Shown here in pieces: positions 51,473 through 61,376 of a DNA stretch of 64,000 bases (positions are counted from its first letter, which is position 1; the number at the start of each line of letters is the position of its first letter). A program made the translations under genes and the position numbers. Below the pieces are notes generated by a model, which was not told the DNA's origin, did not search any database, and saw only the letters and a list, made by a program, of their open reading frames with translations. Source of the DNA: Roseateles subflavus (GTDB taxonomy: Bacteria; Pseudomonadota; Gammaproteobacteria; Burkholderiales; Burkholderiaceae_C); contig NZ_JASVDS010000005.1 in NCBI RefSeq assembly GCF_030285365.1, forward strand, positions 248,001 through 312,000, in the 5' to 3' direction.

Positions 51473-52036
51473 ATGACCGACATCACCACGCCCCACACGC
51501 CCGCCTCCGCGAGCGCCCACACGCCGCCGCATGTCACGGCGCTCTTCCCCGACCGCGACGCCGCGGAGCGCGCCTACCAGGTGGTCGTCGACCGGGGCTA
51601 CCGCCGGGAGGACGTCAATGTGCTGATGTCCGAATCCACCCGCCACCGGCTCTTCCCGGCCGACGAGGCCCGTCCCACCGAGCTGGGCACCAAGGCGGCC
51701 GAAGGCACGGGCGTGGGCGCGAGCATCGGCGGCGCGCTGGGGGCGCTCGTCGCGGGGATTGCGGCGGCCGGCACCACGCTGGCCATCCCGGGGCTGGGCC
51801 TCGTCATCGCCGGCCCGCTGGCCGCCGCCCTGGCCGGTGCCGGCCTGGGGGGCACGGCGGGTGGCCTGGTCGGCGCCCTCATCGGCTGGAACATCCCGGA
51901 GGAGCGCGTCAAGGCCTATGAATCGGGCCTGCGCGACGGCGGCATCCTGCTCAGCCTGCGGCCGCGCAGCGAGGAGGACGCGCGTTACGTCGAGGCGCAG
52001 TGGCAGGCGATGCAGGGCCGCACCGCGGGCATCTGA
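51473..52036 (+). CDS. Glycine-zipper general-stress-type protein
   Basis: A 187-residue protein. TALFPDRDAAERAYQVVVDRGYRREDVNVLM resembles the YflT/heat-induced stress domain (about 20-65). A long Gly/Ala zipper follows (GASIGGALGALVAGIAAAGT and AALAGAGLGGTAGGLVGALI, about 82-140), likely membrane-inserting, then RVKAYESGLRDGGILLSLRP, a repeat of the ferredoxin-like strand pattern. The family is common in stress regulons and has no known biochemical activity. GGAG lies 9 nt before the ATG. Confidence 0.75.
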   Translation: MTDITTPHTPASASAHTPPHVTALFPDRDAAERAYQVVVDRGYRREDVNVLMSESTRHRLFPADEARPTELGTKAAEGTGVGASIGGALGALVAGIAAAGTTLAIPGLGLVIAGPLAAALAGAGLGGTAGGLVGALIGWNIPEERVKAYESGLRDGGILLSLRPRSEEDARYVEAQWQAMQGRTAGI

Positions 52037-52062
52037 AGCCCGGACCGGCCCGGGCGCCCGGC

Positions 52063-52548
52063 TCAGCCCAGAGAGGCGGCCGGGGCCCGCACGGCTTCGG
52101 CGCCCGGGCGCCCCGCGCTGCGCCGCTCGGGCCGTGCCGGCAGCGAGATGGCGCGCAGCGTGGACTCCACGCCGGCCGGGTAGCGCGCCGCGAAGTCGCC
52201 CAGCGAGACCACGCCCACCAGCCGGTGGTCGCCATCGACGACCAGCAGCCGCCGGATCTGCACGCGCGCCATTTCAGCCAGCACGTCGCGCGCATCCGCA
52301 TCGCCCGCACACACGCGCACGGTGCCGCTCATGATGTCGCCCACGCGCGTGGCGGCCGGGTCCAGACCGGCCGCCACGGCCCGCACGGCGATGTCCCGGT
52401 CCGTGATGATGCCCAGCACCTCGCCCTGCTCGCAGACGGGCAGGGCGCCCACATTGAGCTCGTCCATGAGCTGTGCAGCCCGCTGCAGCGTCTCGCGCGG
52501 GCCGATGGAGACGGGGTCCGGCGTCATGATCTCGGCGGCTTGGGTCAT
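52063..52548 (-). CDS. Two-CBS-domain protein, second copy
   Basis: A 161-residue paralogue of 32611-33120. The CBS pair is AAEIMTPDPVSIGPRETLQR to GIITDRDIAVRAVAAG, then VGDIMSGTVRVCAGDADARD to GVVSLGDFAARYPAGV. Probably binds an adenine nucleotide. The C-terminal 30 residues are basic and unstructured. GGAGGA precedes the ATG at 52548 and a consensus sigma-54 promoter gives a 23-nt leader. Divergent to the DUF2789 gene. Confidence 0.88.
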   Translation of the reverse strand: MTQAAEIMTPDPVSIGPRETLQRAAQLMDELNVGALPVCEQGEVLGIITDRDIAVRAVAAGLDPAATRVGDIMSGTVRVCAGDADARDVLAEMARVQIRRLLVVDGDHRLVGVVSLGDFAARYPAGVESTLRAISLPARPERRSAGRPGAEAVRAPAASLG

Positions 52549-52582
52549 GGGTCCTCCTGCAATGTCCGTGAACCGCACAGGG

Positions 52583-52596
52583 GCAAGGCCCGTGCC
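52583..52596 (-). promoter_or_regulatory. sigma-54 promoter of the second CBS gene
   Basis: GGCACGGGCCTTGC, near-consensus, on the - strand. Predicted start about 52571, leader 23 nt. Confidence 0.68.
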
Positions 52597-52651
52597 CGCC
52601 CGCCCGGACGGCGGTGGCGCGACTTCGCGGCCGCGCCACCGGCACGGTCAG

Positions 52652-52669
52652 CGGCAGTTCTTGCGGCAG
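52652..52669. promoter_or_regulatory. dyad-like element, candidate activator site
   Basis: CGGCAG-TTC-TTGCGG plus a following CAG, a degenerate form of CGGCAA-N3-TTGCCG between divergent promoters 52583-52596 and 52696-52709. Confidence 0.42.
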
Positions 52670-52695
52670 CCCCTGCAAAGGGCCTGGCATGCCAT

Positions 52696-52709
52696 GGCAC
52701 GCGGCCTGC
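52696..52709 (+). promoter_or_regulatory. sigma-54 promoter of the DUF2789 gene
   Basis: GGCACGCGGCCTGC preceded by T. Predicted start about 52721, leader 25 nt. Last such site seen going rightward. Confidence 0.6.
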
Positions 52710-52745
52710 CGCAGGCACGGGCGACGGCACACAGGACTTCCCGCC

Positions 52746-53015
52746 ATGACCCCCATGAACCACCGCTTCTCGGAACTCTTCGCCCAGCTCGGCCTGCCGG
52801 ACCACCCCGAGGAGATCCGGCACTTCCTCTGGCAGCACTCGCCGCTGGACCCCGGCCTGCGCCTCCACGAGGCGCCGTTCTGGACGACCTCCCAGGCCCA
52901 GCTGCTGAGCGAGGAGCTGGCCGCCAATGCCGACTGGGCGCAATTGGTGGACCAGCTCAGCACCGCCCTGCGCACCGCGCACCTCTCGGGGGATGAGGAC
53001 GAGGCGCTGGAATGA
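52746..53015 (+). CDS. DUF2789 family protein
   Basis: An 89-residue small soluble protein. MNHRFSELFAQLGLPDHPEE, then IRHFLWQHSPLDPGLRLHEA, FWTTSQAQLLSEELAANADW and AQLVDQLSTALR match the DUF2789 pattern found across proteobacteria; no function is known. Start at 52746, with an in-frame ATG at 52755. No strong ribosome site (ACTTCCCGCC). Sigma-54 promoter with a 25-nt leader. Confidence 0.82.
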   Translation: MTPMNHRFSELFAQLGLPDHPEEIRHFLWQHSPLDPGLRLHEAPFWTTSQAQLLSEELAANADWAQLVDQLSTALRTAHLSGDEDEALE

Positions 53016-53025
53016 GGTGCGGCGC

Positions 53026-53580
53026 TCAGCCCTGCAGCAGCTTGTGCACGAGCTCGGGCGTCGTCGCCGCCTCGTACTTCTTCATCAGCCGCGCCCGGTA
53101 GACGTCCACGGTGCGCGGGCTGATCTCCAGGCGACGGCCGATCAGCTTGCTCGTGAGCCCCTCGATCAGCAGCGCGGCGATCTCGCGTTCGCGCGGGGTC
53201 AGGTCTCCGGTGATGCGGCGCCGCGCGGAGAGGTCCTCGAAGCTCCAGATGCCCTGGGCATGCGGCTCCTCGGGCCGCAGCGCGCGGCCGGCCACATGGC
53301 ACCAGAAGAGCTCGCCGATCCCGGTGCCGCCCACGCGCTTCATCACCCGGTCATCGGCGTAGTAGCCGCGGGCGTCGAGGCTGGCGGCGATGCGCTCGCC
53401 CATGCGCTCGAACTCGTCCGGGCTCGGGTAGAGCAGGGCGAAGCTCTGGCCGATGAGCTGCTCGCGCGTCGCGCCGAAGATGGCCAGGGCCTGCTCGTTG
53501 CAGTCCACGATGAGGCGGCGCTCCGAGAGCATCAGCCCCACGGGCGCCTGGTGGAAGGCGGTGCGGTAGTCGAGGCCCAT
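53026..53580 (-). CDS. PAS-LuxR transcriptional regulator
   Basis: A 184-residue regulator. The N-terminal PAS domain (DYRTAFHQAPVGLMLSERRL to IWSFEDLSARR, about 3-115) may bind a small ligand; the C-terminal GerE/LuxR helix-turn-helix is LTPREREIAALLIEGLTSKLIGRRLEISPRTVD (about 122-155). No receiver domain, so not a classical two-component regulator. Lies 11 nt downstream of the thioesterase gene, so co-transcription is likely. It could control the thioesterase or the divergent scoAB genes (inference). Confidence 0.87.
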   Translation of the reverse strand: MGLDYRTAFHQAPVGLMLSERRLIVDCNEQALAIFGATREQLIGQSFALLYPSPDEFERMGERIAASLDARGYYADDRVMKRVGGTGIGELFWCHVAGRALRPEEPHAQGIWSFEDLSARRRITGDLTPREREIAALLIEGLTSKLIGRRLEISPRTVDVYRARLMKKYEAATTPELVHKLLQG

Positions 53581-53591
53581 GCGTGGGGCGC

Positions 53592-53993
53592 TCAGAGCAG
53601 GGCGTAGGTCGTCGTGGCCTGCACGGCCAGGCGGCCCTGCTCGTCGAGGAGGTCGATGCTGCCGAAGGCCAGGCTGCGGCCACTGCGCAGCACCGTCGCC
53701 TTCACGGTGGCATGCGAGCCGCTCAGCGGGCGCAGAAAGCTCGTCTGCAGCTGCACGGTCGTCATGGGCTTGAAGGCGCCGAGCTGGCTCATCATCGCCA
53801 GCACCATCGCGGTGTCGGCCGCGGCCATGGCCGTCTGCCCGCACAGGACACCCCCCACATGCACGAACGCCGGGCGGATCGGCAGGCGCAGCTGCACGGT
53901 CCCGGCCTCCGCCTGCTCGACCTCCAGGCCCATGGCCGCGATCCAGGGCGCGAAGATCTCGGGGATGGCGGCTTGCAGGGCTTCGGCGTTCAT
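53592..53993 (-). CDS. PaaI-family hotdog thioesterase
   Basis: A 133-residue single hotdog-fold acyl-CoA thioesterase. RPAFVHVGGVLCGQTAMAAADTAM corresponds to the HGG-containing active-site helix of the PaaI/4HBT family (here H-V-G-G), and MTTVQLQTSFLRPLSGSHAT to the following strand. Probably hydrolyses a medium or aryl acyl-CoA. Start ATG at 53993; the upstream 175 nt hold the TACGTA operator shared with scoA. Confidence 0.87.
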   Translation of the reverse strand: MNAEALQAAIPEIFAPWIAAMGLEVEQAEAGTVQLRLPIRPAFVHVGGVLCGQTAMAAADTAMVLAMMSQLGAFKPMTTVQLQTSFLRPLSGSHATVKATVLRSGRSLAFGSIDLLDEQGRLAVQATTTYALL

Positions 53994-54080
53994 GGCGTCT
54001 CCGGGGGGAAGGGGCAGGGACAGGGGGAGGGGGCAGGGCGGCCGGATGACCGGGCCCGAGCGGACCTGACGATAGTCAAT

Positions 54081-54111
54081 TTTACGTAACGACTACGTAA
54101 AGGCTTACGTA
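54081..54111. promoter_or_regulatory. Triple TACGTA operator upstream of scoAB
   Basis: TTTACGTA-ACGAC-TACGTAAA (54081-54101) is a perfect inverted repeat; a third TACGTA lies at 54106-54111, so sites are spaced 11 and 12 bp. AT-rich island in GC-rich DNA. The geometry suggests a MerR-type (for example LiuR-like) regulator of acyl-CoA catabolism; this assignment is inference. Confidence 0.6.
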
Positions 54112-54168
54112 GTACGCTTCGGCGCTGTTGCCGCGGGCTGCGGCGCGCCTTTCCACCAGGAGATCCCG

Positions 54169-54870
54169 ATGAACAAGCTTTACCCCAGCGCCGCCGCGGC
54201 CCTGGACGGCATCGTCAAGGACGGCCAGTTGCTGGCCGTGGGCGGTTTCGGTCTGTGCGGCATTCCCGAAGCCCTGATCGCCGCGCTGCGCGACAGCGGC
54301 GTCAAGGACCTCACCGTCATCTCCAACAACGCCGGCGTGGACGGCTTCGGCCTCGGCCAGCTGCTGGAGACGCGCCAGATCAAGAAGATGATCTCCAGCT
54401 ACGTGGGCGAGAACAAGGAATTCGAGCGCCAGTACCTGGCGGGCGAGCTGGAGCTGGAATTCACGCCCCAGGGCACGCTGGCCGAGAAGCTGCGCGCCGG
54501 CGGCGCCGGCATCCCGGCCTTCTTCACGCGCACCGGCGTCGGCACCCTCGTGGCCGAGGGCAAGGAGCTGCGCGAGTTCGACGGGCAGACCTACGTGATG
54601 GAGCGCGCCCTCACGCCCGCGGTGTCGCTGGTCAAGGCGCACATCGCCGACAAGAGCGGCAACCTCGTGTTCCGCCGCACCGCGCGCAACTTCAACCCGG
54701 CCGTCGCGATGGCCGGCCAGCTGACCGTGGTCGAGGTGGAGCAGGTCGTGGAGATCGGCGAGCTCGATCCGGACGCCATCCACCTGCCCGGGATCTATGT
54801 GCACCGCATCGTGCACAACCCCACGCCCGAGAAGCGCATCGAGAAGCGCACCACCCGGAGCGCCGCGTGA
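54169..54870 (+). CDS. scoA: Succinyl-CoA:3-ketoacid CoA-transferase subunit A
   Basis: A 233-residue family I CoA-transferase alpha subunit, transferring CoA between succinyl-CoA and acetoacetate for ketone-body or acetoacetate use. KDGQLLAVGGFGLCGIPEALI is the N-terminal signature; ISNNAGVDGFGLGQLL, SSYVGENKEFERQYLAGELE and YVMERALTPAVSLVKAHIAD follow in the canonical order. AGGAG lies before the ATG at 54169. Forms an operon with scoB 39 nt downstream. Length is typical. Controlled probably through the TACGTA sites upstream. Confidence 0.95.
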   Translation: MNKLYPSAAAALDGIVKDGQLLAVGGFGLCGIPEALIAALRDSGVKDLTVISNNAGVDGFGLGQLLETRQIKKMISSYVGENKEFERQYLAGELELEFTPQGTLAEKLRAGGAGIPAFFTRTGVGTLVAEGKELREFDGQTYVMERALTPAVSLVKAHIADKSGNLVFRRTARNFNPAVAMAGQLTVVEVEQVVEIGELDPDAIHLPGIYVHRIVHNPTPEKRIEKRTTRSAA

Positions 54871-54909
54871 CCCCGCGGCTCAGCGCACTGCCCTTTTTGG
54901 AGATTTGAC

Positions 54910-55548
54910 ATGGCCTGGACCCAAGACCAGATGGCAGCACGCGCTGCCCAGGAACTGCAAGACGGCTTCTACGTGAACCTCGGCATCGGCATCCCGACGC
55001 TGGTGGCCAACCATGTGCCCTCGCACATGGACGTGTGGCTGCAGAGCGAGAACGGCATGCTGGGCATCGGCCCCTTCCCGACGGAGGACGAGGTCGACGC
55101 CGACCTCATCAACGCCGGCAAGCAGACCGTCACCACGCTGCCGGGCTCGTCGATCTTCGGCAGCCACGACTCCTTCGCCATGATCCGCGGCGGCAAGATC
55201 AACCTGTCCATCCTCGGCGCCATGCAGGTCACGGCCCAGGGCGACCTGGCCAACTGGATGATCCCCGGCAAGATGGTCAAGGGCATGGGCGGCGCGATGG
55301 ACCTCGTGGCCGGCGTCAAGCGCGTCATCGTGCTGATGGAGCACGTCGCGAAGAAGAAGGACGGCACCGAGGACCTCAAGATCCTGCCGCAGTGCACCCT
55401 GCCGCTGACGGGCAAGGGCGTCGTGAACCGCATCATCACCGACCTCGCCGTGATGGACGTGACGCCGGACGGCCTCAAGCTCGTCGAACTGGCGGATGGC
55501 GTGACGCGTGAGTTCGTGCAGAGCCGCACGGGCGTCCCGCTGATCTGA
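54910..55548 (+). CDS. scoB: Succinyl-CoA:3-ketoacid CoA-transferase subunit B
   Basis: A 212-residue beta subunit. [20 protein letters not shown] and [15 protein letters not shown] carry the family I motif with the catalytic Glu (SENG). [20 protein letters not shown] and [19 protein letters not shown] complete the domain. ScoA and ScoB together form the heterotetrameric enzyme that activates acetoacetate. A weak ribosome site, TTTTTGGAG, precedes the ATG at 54910. Followed by an intrinsic terminator. Confidence 0.95.
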   Translation: MAWTQDQMAARAAQELQDGFYVNLGIGIPTLVANHVPSHMDVWLQSENGMLGIGPFPTEDEVDADLINAGKQTVTTLPGSSIFGSHDSFAMIRGGKINLSILGAMQVTAQGDLANWMIPGKMVKGMGGAMDLVAGVKRVIVLMEHVAKKKDGTEDLKILPQCTLPLTGKGVVNRIITDLAVMDVTPDGLKLVELADGVTREFVQSRTGVPLI

Positions 55549-55570
55549 GCCCGCAGCCTCCTGCATGACA

Positions 55571-55593
55571 GCCGGCCCTCGGGCCGGTTTTTT
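55571..55593 (+). terminator. Intrinsic terminator after scoB
   Basis: GCCGGCCC-TC-GGGCCGG followed by six T residues, 23 nt after the scoB stop. Confidence 0.85.
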
Positions 55594-55815
55594 CATGCCT
55601 GAAGGCCGGCCCCGGCAGGGAGCAGGTAAAGAAGCGTCAAGCCGCCCGGCGCCTGTCCCCCGCCAAGTGCTTGTCAGCGTTGGCATTCGGATCGGTTGCG
55701 CGCCGGGACATCGTTAACGAATGCTTGCGAGTTGACTCCCATGATTCGCATGGCGGACAAACAGATGCCCTAGGCTGCGCGGGTTGTGCCTCCCTCCTCC
55801 TGCCTGGAGCCCGTC

Positions 55816-57573
<1,758 letters not shown>

Positions 57574-57584
57574 GGAGCGCCGCC

Positions 57585-58973
57585 ATGCATCCCAGCAAGC
57601 TTCCCCAGCTGCAGCGCCGCGAGTTCCTGCGCCGCGCCTCCGCCCTCGGCCTGGCCGGCACCGCCGCGCCCTTTGCGCTCAACCTCGCCGCGCTCGGCGA
57701 GGCTGCCGCCCAGACGGCCGGCAATGACTACAAGGCGCTGGTCTGCGTCTTCCTCTACGGCGGCAACGACTACGGCAACACGCTCGTGCCCTACGACGCC
57801 ACGAGCTACGCGTCCTATGCCACGATCCGCGGGGCCATCGCCACGCCGCGGGACCAGCTGGCCGCCACGGCGCTCACGCCGCGCATTGCCCTGCCGGATG
57901 CCCGCCAGATGGCGCTGGCGCCGCAGATGGGCCGGCTCAAGACGCTCTTCGACAGCGGCCGCCTGGGCGTGCAGCTCAACGTCGGCACGCTGATCCAGCC
58001 GACCACGCTGGCCCAGTACAAGGCCCAGAGCGTGCCCCTGCCGCCCAAGCTCTTCTCCCACAACGACCAGCAGAGCGTCTGGCAGGCGTCGAGTCCCGAA
58101 GGTGCCGTCACCGGCTGGGGCGGGCGCATGGGCGACCGTTTCCTGTCCGGCAACGGCAACACCACCTTCACCTGCATCAACGCCTCCGGCAATGCGGTCT
58201 TCATGGCCGGCCAGCAGGCGGTGCAGTACCAGGTCGCCACCAACGGCGCCGTGGCCGTCAATGCCGTCACCAAGCCGCTCTACGGCTCCCAGCAGTGCGC
58301 CGATGCGCTGCGCACGCTGATCACCGCGCCGCGCTCGCACTGGATGGAGCAGGAGCTCAACCGGGTGGTGTCCCGCTCGCTGTCGGCCCAGACCATCGTT
58401 TCGAGCGCGCTCAATGCGCTGCCGCCGCTCACCACCGTCTTCGACCCCAACAACGGCCTGGCGCAGCAGCTGCAGATCGTGGCGAAGCTGATCGGCTCGC
58501 GCGCCAGCCTCGGGGTCAAGCGGCAGGTCTTCTTCGTCTCCATGGGCGGCTTCGACCTGCACGACTTCCTGCCCAACCAGCACCCGGGCCTGCTGACGGC
58601 CGTGAGCGAGGCGATGGGCGCCTTCTACGACGCGACCGTCGAGCTGGGCATCGCCGACGCCGTGACCACCTTCACCGCCTCGGACTTCGGCCGCACGCTC
58701 AGCAGCAATGGCGACGGCTCCGACCACGGCTGGGGCAGCCACCACTTCGTGATGGGCGGCGCCGTCAAGGGCGGCCGCTTCTGGGGGCAGCTGCCCTCGG
58801 TCACCGTCAACGGGCCGGACGACGTCGGCCAGGGCCGCCTGCTGCCGACCACCTCCGTGGACCAGCTCGGCGCCACGCTCGCGAGCTGGATGGGCGTGAG
58901 CGCCACCGACCTCCCGGGCGTGCTGCCGCAGATCGGCAACTACTCGGTGAAGGATCTGGGTTATTTCGTTTGA
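57585..58973 (+). CDS. DUF1501 (Tat-exported) protein
   Basis: A 462-residue protein with a twin-arginine signal (LQRREFLRRASALGLAGTAA) and cleavage near AAAQ. The DUF1501 alkaline-phosphatase-like fold shows KALVCVFLYGGNDYGNTLVP, LFSHNDQQSVWQA, FVSMGGFDLHDFLPNQHPGL, FTASDFGRTLSSNGDGSDHG and HHFVMGGAVKGG, with the metal-binding-like NDQ, GGFD and SDHGWGSHH residues. Follows the DUF1800 gene in an operon. AGGAG precedes the ATG. Function unknown, possibly a periplasmic hydrolase. Confidence 0.93.
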   Translation: MHPSKLPQLQRREFLRRASALGLAGTAAPFALNLAALGEAAAQTAGNDYKALVCVFLYGGNDYGNTLVPYDATSYASYATIRGAIATPRDQLAATALTPRIALPDARQMALAPQMGRLKTLFDSGRLGVQLNVGTLIQPTTLAQYKAQSVPLPPKLFSHNDQQSVWQASSPEGAVTGWGGRMGDRFLSGNGNTTFTCINASGNAVFMAGQQAVQYQVATNGAVAVNAVTKPLYGSQQCADALRTLITAPRSHWMEQELNRVVSRSLSAQTIVSSALNALPPLTTVFDPNNGLAQQLQIVAKLIGSRASLGVKRQVFFVSMGGFDLHDFLPNQHPGLLTAVSEAMGAFYDATVELGIADAVTTFTASDFGRTLSSNGDGSDHGWGSHHFVMGGAVKGGRFWGQLPSVTVNGPDDVGQGRLLPTTSVDQLGATLASWMGVSATDLPGVLPQIGNYSVKDLGYFV

Positions 58974-59033
58974 GGATGGCAGCGGCGGGCGGCCGGCCTA
59001 CACTGGCCGCCATTCACGGATCCATCGCCTGCC

Positions 59034-61007
59034 ATGAGCCTGATCGCCCCTGACCGCACGCCGTCCCGTCGCGCCACTGCCCGCCCGCGCCCGTCGCCCT
59101 TCAGCCCGGCGCTCGCCGCCGCGTGCCGGCCTGTGCTGCCGGTGATGGCCGCGCTGGCCCTCCTGGGGTCAGGTCTTGCCGGCTGTGCGCAGGCGCCGCT
59201 GACGTCGCCGTCACTGTCGCCGACACCATCGCCGGCGCCGTCGGCGGCCTCCTCAGCGGCAGCGTCCGCGCTCGCGGCCCAGCAGGCCCAGCCCGAGAGC
59301 GAGAGCGGCTGGGAAGACAAGCCGGGCTGGCGGCTCCCGCACGGGGGCGTGGCCGCCGCGAACCCGCTGGCGGTAGATGCCGGCGTGGCCATGCTGCGGG
59401 CGGGGGGCAATGCGCTGGACGCCGCGATTGCCGTGCAGATGGTGCTGACGCTGGTCGAGCCCCAGAGCAGCGGCATCGGCGGCGGCGCCTTCCTGCTGCA
59501 CTGGGACGGCCGCCGTCTGCGCGCCTTCGACGGCCGCGAGACGGCCCCCGCCGCCGCGGACGAGTCGCTCTTCCTGCAGCCCGACGGCAAGCCCATGCCC
59601 TTCATGCAGGCCGTCGTGGGCGGCCGCAGCGTCGGCACCCCCGGCCTCCTGCGCATGCTGGCGCAGGCGCACGCGGTCGAGGGGCGCCTGCCCTGGGCGC
59701 AGCTGTTCGAGCCGGCCATCCGCCTGAGCGAGCAGGGCTTCCCCGTCAGCGCCCGCTTCCAGAAGCTGCTGGCCGAGGACGAGTTCCTGGCGAAGGACCC
59801 CGTGGCGGCCCGCTACTTCCTCGACGCCGCCGGCAAGCCCTGGCCCCGCGGCCATCTGCTGCGCAACCCGGCCCTGGCCGAGGTGTTCCGCCGCATCGCC
59901 CGCGAGGGCGCCGAGGCCTTCTACCGCGGCCCCATCGCCGAGGACCTGGTGCGGCGCGTGCGCAGCCATCCCGTCAATCCCGGCACGCTGGCTTTGTCCG
60001 ACCTTGCGGCCTACCGCCCGAAGGAGCGCGAGCCGCTGTGCACGGACTGGTCCGGTCCGGGCCGCCAGCCCTGGCGCCTGTGCGGCTTCCCGCCGCCTTC
60101 GTCGGGCCATCTCACGATCATGCAGATGCTGGGCATGCTGCCGCCGGTGCCGGCCGCCGAGGCGCTGCAGGCCGGCAAGCCCGGCGCCGACTGGCTGCAC
60201 CGCTACACCGAGGTCGCGCGCCTCGCCTTCGCCGACCGCAACCAGTACATCGCCGACCCGGACTTCGTGCAGGCGCCCGGCGGCCGCTGGGAGACGCTCC
60301 TGGCCCCGGACTACCTCCGCCAGCGCGCCCGCCTTGTGGGCGAGCGCAGCATGGGTCAGGCTCAGCCCGGGCAGCCGGCGCCCCAGCGCAGCGCCTATGC
60401 CCCGATGGCCGCCCAGCCGGAGTACGGCACCAGCCACATCAGCGTGGTGGACCGTGAGGGCCGTGCCGTCGCCATGACGACGACCATCGAGGCCGTCTTC
60501 GGCGCCCACGTCATGAGTGACGGCGGCACCGGCCTGCCGGGCGGCTTCCTGCTCAACAACGAACTGACGGACTTCTCACTGGTGCCGCGTGACGCCCTGG
60601 GCCGGCCCGTGGCCAACCGCGTCGAGCCGGGCAAGCGGCCGCGCTCCAGCATGAGCCCGACCCTGGTCTTCAACCCGCAGGACGGCCGGCTGATGATGAG
60701 CCTGGGCAGCCCGGGCGGGCAGGGCATCATCCATTACGTGGCCAAGAGCCTCATCGGCGTCCAGGACTGGGGCCTGGATCTGCAGCAGGCCTTCGCGCTG
60801 CCGAATGTCGCGAGCTTCAACGGGCCCACGGTGCTCGAGGCCGGCCAGTTCCCGGCGGCCACGAAGGAGGCGCTCAAGGCCCGCGGTCACACGGTGGTTG
60901 AGCGGGACATGACCAGCGGCCTGCATGGCCTGCAGCGCCAGGGCGCCGGCTGGTTCGGCGCCGCGGATCCGCGCCGGGAAGGCGCGGCCCGGGGGGCGGA
61001 TCAATGA
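59034..61007 (+). CDS. ggt: Gamma-glutamyltranspeptidase
   Basis: A 657-residue Ntn-hydrolase precursor that cleaves glutathione and transfers gamma-glutamyl groups in the periplasm. A hydrophobic signal segment ends in a possible lipobox (GSGLAGC, Cys about 43). The large subunit contains GGVAAANPLAVDAGVAMLRAGGNALDAAIAVQMVL and SSGIGGGAFLLHW; autocleavage is expected before the Thr of YGTSHISVVDREGRAVAMTT (about residue 466), creating the catalytic N-terminal Thr. RPRSSMSPTLVF and SLGSPGGQGIIH are the small-subunit substrate motifs. Stop overlaps the next gene (ATGA). Confidence 0.95.
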   Translation: MSLIAPDRTPSRRATARPRPSPFSPALAAACRPVLPVMAALALLGSGLAGCAQAPLTSPSLSPTPSPAPSAASSAAASALAAQQAQPESESGWEDKPGWRLPHGGVAAANPLAVDAGVAMLRAGGNALDAAIAVQMVLTLVEPQSSGIGGGAFLLHWDGRRLRAFDGRETAPAAADESLFLQPDGKPMPFMQAVVGGRSVGTPGLLRMLAQAHAVEGRLPWAQLFEPAIRLSEQGFPVSARFQKLLAEDEFLAKDPVAARYFLDAAGKPWPRGHLLRNPALAEVFRRIAREGAEAFYRGPIAEDLVRRVRSHPVNPGTLALSDLAAYRPKEREPLCTDWSGPGRQPWRLCGFPPPSSGHLTIMQMLGMLPPVPAAEALQAGKPGADWLHRYTEVARLAFADRNQYIADPDFVQAPGGRWETLLAPDYLRQRARLVGERSMGQAQPGQPAPQRSAYAPMAAQPEYGTSHISVVDREGRAVAMTTTIEAVFGAHVMSDGGTGLPGGFLLNNELTDFSLVPRDALGRPVANRVEPGKRPRSSMSPTLVFNPQDGRLMMSLGSPGGQGIIHYVAKSLIGVQDWGLDLQQAFALPNVASFNGPTVLEAGQFPAATKEALKARGHTVVERDMTSGLHGLQRQGAGWFGAADPRREGAARGADQ

Positions 61008-61282
61008 GTGAACCGGCCCCTGCGCGGCCCCTGCGCGGCCTGTGGCATTCCTTGGGCCCCTGGGGCCGCACGATCGCGTGGTGCCTGGCTGCGGAGTTGA
61101 TCGCGGTGCTGGTGATGTCCGTCGGGGTGCGGTGGCTGTTGGCCGGGGACCTGGGGCAGTCCCTGCTGCTGGGCCTGGCCGTGTCCATCGGGACGCTCGG
61201 CCCGGTGTCCCTGTGGCTCGGGCCGGCTTTGCTTGCGCGTGAGCGGCGGGCTCAGCGTCGTCACCCGTTCGCGTCAGTGTGA
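61004..61282 (+). CDS. DUF2798-like small membrane protein
   Basis: A 92-residue protein with two membrane helices, TIAWCLAAELIAVLVMSVGV and GQSLLLGLAVSIGTLGPVSLWLGPA, separated by a short loop, a layout seen in DUF2798 proteins. Basic C-terminal tail. It starts by ATGA overlap with ggt, so it is co-translated. Family assignment is tentative; no function. Confidence 0.65.
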   Translation: MSEPAPARPLRGLWHSLGPWGRTIAWCLAAELIAVLVMSVGVRWLLAGDLGQSLLLGLAVSIGTLGPVSLWLGPALLARERRAQRRHPFASV

Positions 61283-61376
61283 GCTCTGCGGGCCGTCCAC
61301 GGGCCGTCCGCGCAGCCTCCGCGCGCCGGGTGCCGCCCGGACGCGGATCCCCGCGCGCGGCGCGGCCAGCGCGGCC

